Shown here: one piece after another, positions 56,452 through 64,000 of the stretch
How positions within the stretch are numbered: position 1 is the stretch's first letter
Layout: each line of letters begins with the position of its first letter
From: Uranotaenia lowii
Taxonomy: Eukaryota > Arthropoda > Insecta > Diptera > Culicidae
Direction: 5' to 3'
NCBI RefSeq assembly: GCF_029784155.1
Contig: NC_073693.1
Span: 231,499,621 to 231,563,620 of the forward strand
Length of the DNA stretch: 64,000 bases
Translations under genes and position numbers: made by a program
The notes under the pieces: generated by a model
Databases searched by the model: none
What the model was told of the DNA's origin: nothing
What the model saw: only the letters and a program-made list of their open reading frames with translations

Positions 56452-57261
56452 CATTGGAGAAGAATTCAATTCGCCCCGCTAGCACAGCCGCTAGTGCTTG
56501 CTGGTAGCCGGGAAGAAATGATGAAGAAAAAAAATTTGACAGGAGTTCAACAAGTTGTTTTTTTTCTTTGTCGAGAAATGACAGTTTTATTTAAAGATGA
56601 AGGACTATCTGATCCAATTCTGTAATTCTTGAGATTCATATTTCAACTTATATGCCTGTAGTTTTACTTATATACATTGCAAATCAATGTATGAAAATTT
56701 TTAAAGTTTGCTGATTCAGATTCTTCAAAAAGCACCTACGAAATACATGCTTACCCAAAAATGGTAAATAAATTTAATCTTTCAATTTTCATTCAGTTTG
56801 AAAAACAAGTTCTCCTTTTGGATTTTCGAATAAAATGTGTACAAAAAAGAGTCCAATTGTAAATAAATCGCAGCGAGAATTTTCGATTGTTGATTGAATC
56901 TCAACCCTGTTTGTGAATTCTGAAATTGATTACTGAAAATCGTGAGACGCATTGCGACTTTTCTCGAATTTCAAAAGCCCTTTGGTCTAAATAGTTTTCA
57001 TTTCGTTCAAAACGAGCGACAGATTTTTTGTAGAATTATTAAATGAGACTTACGTTCTTGAGTTTAGATTTTAAATTTTGGATAGAAAAAAAAACGAGAA
57101 TTTTGTTTTCGGGGAATGTAGCTTTTTTGGTTTTTCTGTAATATTTTGGTCTCACGCAATGGAAACGAAATTCCAATTTATGGAGCTTACTGGAAATTTT
57201 TCTGGCTACAACTTTGCCAAAGACGGCAACGCTTTAGAAGTAGCAGGAAAATATTTGTAAA

Positions 57262-58838
57262 GCCCCAAACAGAGCATTCTTTTTTATGAAAAAGTACTTG
57301 CAGAATTCCCGTTAAAATTTTCAGAAATATTATTTCAATACGAAAGTTATTAAGTTCCGAGCATTAAAATGTTCTGATGATATGATCTACATTAGATTCT
57401 CTATCATTTGCAAAAAAAGTGTGGCAAACACAAGTTTAGAGTCACCAGATGTAGTGGTTTTGCAAAAATTAAACTTAAATGGGATGGGAAGTCTTTAAAA
57501 AAAATAACAAAAATATGTAGGGGTAGAATCGCAATAGAAAATCAGATATTGCTTTTTTCATGGGCAGTTTAGGTTGTTTGCTATCGTGTTAACCATTGGA
57601 AGTAAATTTCCTTCATCGAGACTGTTTTTATGACCATCTAATACGTGCTTACAAATCACACTTTTCAAAAATGGTCCGGTAAAACGGACACTACTCAGAA
57701 AAGGTACAGTTTGCCGCAAAAATTGCTGTAAAAGTAGATATTTTTGTGAGTTAAGTATTTAAAAATGTTTTCAAACCAAAATGGAACCAACTGGTCGGAG
57801 TCCAGAAGCGAATCAGTGTGGTTTCGGAATTTCGTATTTTATAGGCGCTTTCTTCCCCGGAGATCCTGTTTTTACAGTTGTTATGGCCTGTTTGAGATGG
57901 TGAGCGCTTTTCGACCGACATTTGCTCTTGCCAAGATCTTTGAAGGCATATGGAGGATCAAACTGATGAAAAATTTAAAATACCTGGAGAAACTTATGTG
58001 TCCGTTTTACCCGCCTTGAGGTGTCCGTCTTACCCGCCTTAGCAACTTTTTTTTTTCAAACGTTTGCTGTTCAAGCCCTTTGACGGAAATTCTCTGATTT
58101 TCCTCCAGATGGTTAGAAAGAAGCCTAATAAACACTCTACCTTTGAAAACGGTTGAAATTTTCGAAAATTTTGCGAGTTATGAACTATTTAATGAGGACA
58201 GAAAATTACATCAGATAATGGATCCTCAAAGTTTTTGTTTGTTTTGTTTACTATGATGGGAGCTTGCTTGCTATAAATAAACAAAGGTTCTCGATAGTGC
58301 TGATACACTTAGGCGAACATATTCCCATCATTAGATTAGTGCTAAACATTGTAATTCTCGAAACATTGAAAAAGTCCGTTTTACTCGCTGTGTCCGTCTT
58401 ACCCGACTTTCCAATAGGTACAATCATCAATCATGAAAAGATCAGTATACTTTCCTTTCTCGAATCGATTCTTGTGAACCATGTTATTCTCTCCCGAAAA
58501 AGGGGAATGCAATTCAAGTCTGCTAAATGGAAGCACCAAATGTGATTTGTACCTACAAATAATTGTTAATTCATAATTGCTCTAAATCAAAATGTGAAGA
58601 ATAAAGACATTTATACTTGATTTAAGTTTATTTTTGCAAAATCATGGCACCAGGTAACAACTAATTATTTATAACTCGTTTTTTTTTTTGCAAATGATAG
58701 AGAATCTCATGAAACAAATTTCAATGCTGAAAAATTAATGTCTTTTTTGTAAAATAATATCTCTGAAAATTTTACGGAAAATCTGTTAGTGTTACTAGTT
58801 TCTTTCCATGGAAAAAAATGCTCTGTTTGAGGCGTTAT
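57262..58838. repeat. Inverted-repeat element with ~155-bp diverged ends
   Basis: 57262-57422 and the reverse complement of 58685-58838 share blocks in order: CAAACAGAGCATT, AAAATTTTCAGA, ATATTATTT, and GATTCTCTATCATTTGCAAA. Inside, short phrases of the type GTCCGTTTTACCCGCC and GTCCGTCTTACCCG occur at 57994-58040 and 58373-58412. No gene and no target duplication was found. It may be a foldback element or two oppositely inserted copies of one repeat. Confidence 0.55.
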
Positions 58839-58844
58839 AAGTAA

Positions 58845-61180
58845 TAAATTAATAATTATTTTATTGCTATACAAAGTCAAAAAAAAAAAAATATTCAAAC
58901 AAGATTTAGAACAGTTTTGTTAAAATATATTGAATTTGAACATGCGTTCAGACTCTGTAAACAAAAATGTTGAAGGTTTTTTTTTTCTAATACATATGAA
59001 AAGCAGAAATTCAACAAATTGAAGCTTTTAGCAAAGAAAAAAAAGAAAAGATATTGCAATAAAATACAGGTTTTGAATGCCAAAATCAGACAGGTTGAAT
59101 GCCTCTATCATGAATAAATAGATTCGCCATATATTTTGACTTTTCATCATTGAAACATTAAATTTACGCTCTAATTACAATCTAACAGTAAAAATTGAAG
59201 AGGTTTTTACTGATCTAATAAAAGTTTGATATGGATAAAATATCGCCATGAAATTTGACCGTATGACATACCTAACTATGTTTTATGCAGAAGAACTAAT
59301 GATTAAAATCTTAAATTCTCCAAAATGTTAGCTTTGATGTATGCTTGACATCATTTTTCTACCATTTTCTATTAAATTTTTCGAAAGATACTTGGGCTTC
59401 AAGGAAACCCGTTTTCCAAAAAAATCGGCCGCAGAAAACCAAAGTTATTCATGAAAAACTGGTTTTTCATGTCTCTCCCGAACAAAATGTCTCAAAATCC
59501 CATGCAAACTTTAGGCTCGCTGAGCGACCCCTTCCCGTGATCCGATCTGGCCCAAATTTGGCATGAGATCTTGCACTAAGCCTAGGATCAATTTTAGCCT
59601 GCAGCACACAAATTTTTACAAGTCGGATCATTTGGGGCATTCTAATGTGCATTAAGCCCGCCTCTCACCTAAGTTCTAGCTTCTCCCACCACTTTACCGT
59701 CTTTGGCAAAGTTCTATTGGATTGAAATTTTATTTGCATTGCTTGAGAACAAAATATTTAAGAAAAACAAAAAAGTGAAACTTTTAGGAGCTAAATCTTA
59801 TTTGAAAATCTACTCAAATTCTTTCGTTTGTTTTGACCAAAAAGGAAACATTTGCAAACTACAAGGTTCTTGAAATGTGAAGTAAGTTGCAATTTCACAA
59901 ACCCTCATATTAAATCTAAATTTGGGGTTGGTTTCAATTTTTAATTCCGTTTGCATTTAGATTTTGTTTGCCACCGTAAGTGTCGTAGTAAGTAGCATTC
60001 TCCCAGTTACGCCAATGATTTTCAGATCAAATCTCGATCATGACATAAATAGTTCTCTTTTTGATGGTTGATGGTTTTGGCATATTTAAGCAGCTAACCA
60101 TCATATCTTTGAAAATTTACTTAAAGTGTAAAAAATGTACGTACACTAGGATGGCCCTTAGTAATATGAAGGTTTTAAATGCAAATTTTCTACTGCTCCC
60201 ACCCACTAATATTGATCATTTTATCAAGATAACAAACTGTGCAGAATTTCATTCTAATTGGACCACTCTAACGCCTTGAAGTAAGATTTTTTTTTAACAG
60301 GTGAAAATTTCTATTCAACAAATTATAATAAATTCTGGTTACACTATAAAAATCTTAAAACATAATCAATGTGTAGATTTTGAGCTGAAGAACAACTTAT
60401 GACAAGACAACAAGTAGTTTTGGACTGAGCTTAAAAAAGCGGTAGACCTTTTTGTTAATATTTTTCAATACCTTTCCAATGGGGATATTTGAAAAATCAA
60501 CATATGAACAAAAGTATCTGCAATGTTATTTTCTAAGTTTTCGTTATTTTTGTTTAACTTTGAACAACTTCCTCCGGAACTGAGAATCTTAAAAATGAAA
60601 CATTCAGAAATGTTTGAAGTGATTAAAAAAAATATCAAAAAGATTTTTGTAAGAATTCGAACTCAGTTCTTGAAAATTTCGAAAAAAATACTTAGTCAAT
60701 GAATTGACTAAGCCCTAATGAAGGCTTACTGCTGCATTCAAACGATTTAGGTATACAAGATGGAGCCATAGCCATTAAAATAAAGAAACCTCTTTAAAAT
60801 GAATGATTTTTAAACGATTAATAGTTTAATAGTCAAATAGTTGAGCCGATTTTTTAAAACTATTTTCACATTGTTTTTGTTGTTTTTTTTTTCGTAAGAA
60901 TTTTTTTTACTGAATGAATATAAAACCAGCTGGTGTTATGTTGTTTACAACTTTTCTTTTCCAATAACATTTTGTCGTTTATTTATCCGTTGTCGTTTTT
61001 TTCCAAAACATAAAAAGAAATTTTGTAACGTTACAAGTTATGTAAATTCGTTGCTAGTTATGATTAAAAATTATTGTTGATGTTTTTACTTTTATTGATC
61101 ATTACTAGCTGGATGCTTTCCAATAATAATTCCAACTGTGTTTGTAATAACAGTTTCAAGAGAGTTAAGAGCCGAATATT
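58845..61180. other. Non-coding DNA with a possible repeat at 59.4-59.6 kb
   Basis: The stretch 59380-59600 (AACTTTAGGCTCGCTGAGCG, TCCGATCTGGCCCAAATTTG) has the GC-richer, sharply bounded look of a dispersed repeat, but no second copy is in the window. The remainder is A/T-rich with no supported gene. Confidence 0.4.
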
Positions 61181-61189
61181 CGATGTAAT

Positions 61190-63430
61190 ATTAAAGCCTA
61201 ATCTACTAAACTGTTATATACCCACCAATGCATCGACCGAAGCAGAGTCAACATTCACCGAATTGGTTACTGGATTTAGTTAAGTTAATTCTTCACGAAA
61301 CGCATATGACCGTATTCTTGATCTTGCTTCCGTTAGTGTCACTTGTGACATTGAAGTGATTGAACCCCCTTCAAGTCTTTTGAGAACAGATGCACACCGC
61401 AAGCCTTTCGTGCTCTGAGTTACCACTAATAATAACTGTGACGCACACTCTTCAACAAACTACGGTGAATTAGAGCTCGACTTTGCAAGGTGTGACTACA
61501 CGTCATCTTTGAAATATTGTACGCGAGGCTCGAAAGCATTTCCTACGCTAAAAGTCCCAACAGGATAAAGAAAGTTTAAAACAACTCGAAACTCGATACA
61601 ACGATTGCCAAGCCGCATCATTTCGTAGCTTCATCGACCGAATGGAATTAGACCTGAAGGACAACTCATCTAGTTTCTGGATGTTTGTGAAGAGCCGCAA
61701 GTTAAGCAACTGTATACCTGAGCAAATGAAGTACCACAAATTGTCCGCAGATTCTATTGAGGAATCGGCTAATCTGTTTGCCGACTTCTTCACCAGCGTG
61801 AACAATCCTAATTTACCTGAGCTTTTTGATGCGAGTAGACAGGGTATTCCTACCCTACGCATGACATTACGCTACCATCCTTTAACTTTACGCAACGTGA
61901 TGTCCTATCTGAGCTGGAAAAGCTGGACGTCAAAAAAGGTCCTGGAACTGATCCACTACCACCAGTATTCTTGAGGGAATGCGCAGAATCATTGAAGCTG
62001 CCTATCTGTCTGCTTTTCAATCGTTCTCTTCACAAACGGAAGTTTCCTGCGGTATGGAAGACCATCTCGATAACTCCGATACATAAATCCGGTTGTCGTA
62101 ATTTCGTGGAAAATTACCGAGGAATTTCAATCCTGTGTTGCAAAGCCAAAGTCTTTGAGAGCATGGTTCACTCGGTGCTCTATAACGCCACTCGTCACTT
62201 GTTCTCTGACTATCAACACGGATTCGTTAAGAAGCGTTCTACAGTGTCAAACCTGATATGTTACACCAACTTCCTATCAACCGAAATCGAGAAGCGTCGA
62301 CAAGTGGATGCAGTCTACTTTGACTTTAGTAAGGCTTTCGACCAAGTTCCTCATCGACTTGCCATTGGAAAGCTGGTTCACATGGGTCTTCCCCCTTGGA
62401 TGACCGAATGGCTTCAATCGTATTTGACTGATCGAAGAACGTGTGTCAAGATCAATACATCACGTTCGCGTATTTTTGATTTGACCTTAGGTGTCCCGCA
62501 AGGCAGTATTCTAGACCCTTTGAAATTTGTTCTTTTTGTTAACGACCTGGCTTTCCGTTTGAAATCCTGTATGCTGCTACATCTATGCCGATGATCTAAA
62601 AATCTACAAAATAATCTCATCGGTTCTAGATTGGCACGCTCTTCAATCTGACATCGACGAGCTTCTCCTGTGCTCCGAAAATGGGATGCAGTTGAACATT
62701 AAAAAAATGCAAGTCCATAACTTTTAGTCACCGTCAGTCCAATGTCTGCTTCGAGTATAGTATCAACGGTACCAGCATCGATCAAGTTAGCTCCATGAAC
62801 GATCTGGGTGTCACCATTGATAAAAAAAACTAACGTTCAGCGACCATATCAGTGCGATCCCAGGGAAGGCTTTCTCTGTTCTTGGATTCGTGAGGCGAAA
62901 TTCACAATCTTTTCAGGATGTATACACTCTTAAAGCTTTGTACTATTCCTTGGTGAGAAGTGTATTGGAGTACGCCGCTTGTGTGTGGGCCCCTTACCAT
63001 ACATCTTGGAGTCTTCGAATCGAAAAAGTGCAGCGATCTTTCATTCATTACTCTCTCAGGTCACTTCCGGGCATGTTGATCAATTTAGAAACCCTCTCTT
63101 CCAGACGTGTAAAACTAAAACGGCTATTTGTGTTTGATCTGGTTACCGGCAACGTGGATTGTGCAGCTCTACTTAATGAAGTATGCTTTCTTGCACCATC
63201 CAGACATCTGCGAGGAAGACAACCTTTAGCACTAGGCATGCACCGCACTACTTACGAACAGAATAATCCTCTGATCAGGTGTTTTCAGTGTTTTAATGTT
63301 GTGAACAATTTGTTTGATTTTACTGTGTCCAAAACGATGTTTAAACATAGGATTAAAAACCTTAGATATTAAAATCAGTATGCAGGGCATTTGAATCCAA
63401 GACGGTGTGTGAAACAAATAATAAATACCA
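61190..63430 (+). mobile_element. Non-LTR retrotransposon (LINE), Jockey/CR1 group, defective
   Basis: Plus-strand LINE lacking most of its 5' half. A short piece of endonuclease C-terminus is readable at about 61200-61410 (RNAYDRILDLASVSV in one frame), followed by the reverse transcriptase and a C-terminal region ending in a TAA at 63370-63372. The 3' end lies within about 60 bp after the stop, near AATAATAAATA at 63418-63428. Frameshifts and stops show it is inactive. Group placement is from motif style only. Confidence 0.82.
61570..63372 (+). pseudogene. LINE reverse transcriptase, broken into several frames
   Basis: Frame 61642-61974 gives the region before the polymerase (SSSFWMFVKSRKLSNCIPEQ). 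Frame 61971-62594 gives the fingers and palm: TPIHKSGCRNFVENYRGISI, DFSKAFDQVPHRLAIGKL and LGVPQGSILDPLKFVLFVND. After a frameshift near 62565 the catalytic YADD is at 62584-62595, followed by LQSDIDELLLCSENGMQLN. Two more shifts (about 62705 and 62830) lead to frame 62890-63372: YYSLVRSVLEYAACVWAPYH, then QRSFIHYSLRSLPGM, ending KTMFKHRIKNLRY. All polymerase blocks survive, in at least five frame segments. Confidence 0.87.
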
Positions 63431-63439
63431 AACCTAGGT

Positions 63440-64000
63440 CAGGCAAATAGAAATTTGCTGTAGCATTTTTTTCAGCATTTTTATACTTTTCAACAGAAAA
63501 CTGAGCCTTTTTTGAAAAAAAAATCTGTGATCTTTTATGATTGAAACTCGTGCCGAAATCGAAAAAAATCAACAAAACTATTGTTTTTTAGATGAGGCAT
63601 ACTCAGTTAAATGCAACTTGTTAACCTGTCCAATGCAAAACTATCTCAAAGATTTTAACAAAGTTTTAATAATGACCATCCCAATGAAACAAGATTTGAT
63701 ATCTGCTTACTGGACAGTGATTTAATCAAACCAATTTGACATCTGAGCGCTTTTTAAATTTATTTTTCAGACAGTGTTAACCGATATATTTACTTGATAT
63801 TATAACCGAAATTTTTGTTATTATTTTAAAAATATCTGTATGTGTAACTGGAATACTGTGATTTTTATACCGATCAGCTGTAAAAGTTCGGTAATATTTA
63901 ACAAACAGTCAGTAATTTTAACAAAAATACCTTTAACTTTTTCCGATGTTTGGGTAATTATAATGAAAATTATTTTAAAAATCTATAATATTTACCAAAC
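63440..64000. other. AT-rich DNA, possibly part of a MITE
   Basis: Phrases such as TTCGGTAATATTT, CAGTCAGTAATTTT and TTACCAAAC recur in both orientations from about 63780 to the end, suggesting a small inverted-repeat element cut by the window edge. No gene supported. Confidence 0.35.

Noticed and set aside
1..64000. CRISPR array or prokaryotic defence system
   Set aside because: No regularly spaced identical repeats, no operon structure, and all coding remnants are insect-type transposon genes.

Overview
The window is AT-rich, repeat-dense eukaryotic DNA, most likely from a dipteran and probably a mosquito. That inference rests on mariner transposases with the DD37E catalytic spacing (the ITmD37E group first described from mosquitoes), tRNA-derived SINEs, LINEs of insect type, and short GC-richer islands of unique-looking sequence in an AT-rich background. 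I see no bacterial-style genes, no rRNA, no convincing functional tRNA gene, no LTR retrotransposon and no CRISPR array. No host protein-coding gene can be called with confidence. The window reads as an intergenic or large-intron region colonised by transposons.

Layout. 1-5 kb: a palindromically arranged array of a ~137-bp repeat carrying a YY1/Pho-like motif, then a broken DD37E mariner (2889-4788) with clear terminal inverted repeats and its own inserted segment. 6-9 kb: a minus-strand LINE with damaged endonuclease and reverse transcriptase reading frames. 11-20 kb: a truncated and a full-length copy of one tRNA-derived SINE (the latter with a perfect 10-bp target duplication), a Helitron-like head, a decayed coding fragment, a 450-bp foldback, a 59-bp hairpin, a ~520-bp MITE, and two inverted copies of a 320-bp repeat. 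20-29 kb: hAT-like non-autonomous elements recognised by 8-bp target duplications, including a three-level nest (SINE, hAT element inside it, second hAT-type element inside that). 30-41 kb: more copies of the 137-bp repeat, a third large hAT-like element with a 24-bp C run, a second copy of a GGGGTAGGGTCT-ended MITE, and unique-looking DNA at 38.3-39.3 kb. 42-44.4 kb: a DD37E mariner inserted into the coding region of another. 45-54 kb: remnants of the same hAT-type families, a 5'-truncated copy of the 6-kb LINE, a TIR element with a small acidic ORF inside, an unrecognised minus-strand coding-like segment, and a 3-kb Helitron/Helentron-like element. 55-64 kb: mostly AT-rich DNA with one possible signal-peptide-like exon, a ~1.6-kb inverted-repeat element, and a plus-strand LINE of the Jockey/CR1 group at 61.2-63.4 kb.

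How the parts relate. Every autonomous element seen (two LINEs, three DD37E mariners) has frameshifts or stops, so none looks able to move itself. The many TIR-only elements, SINEs and Helitron-like pieces would depend on proteins encoded elsewhere. Nesting and target duplications give a relative insertion history. The items most worth following are the inverted YY1-motif satellite, the long foldback that could give double-stranded RNA, two near-perfect hairpins, the small ORFs carried inside transposons, and the SINE that interrupts a once-continuous reading frame.
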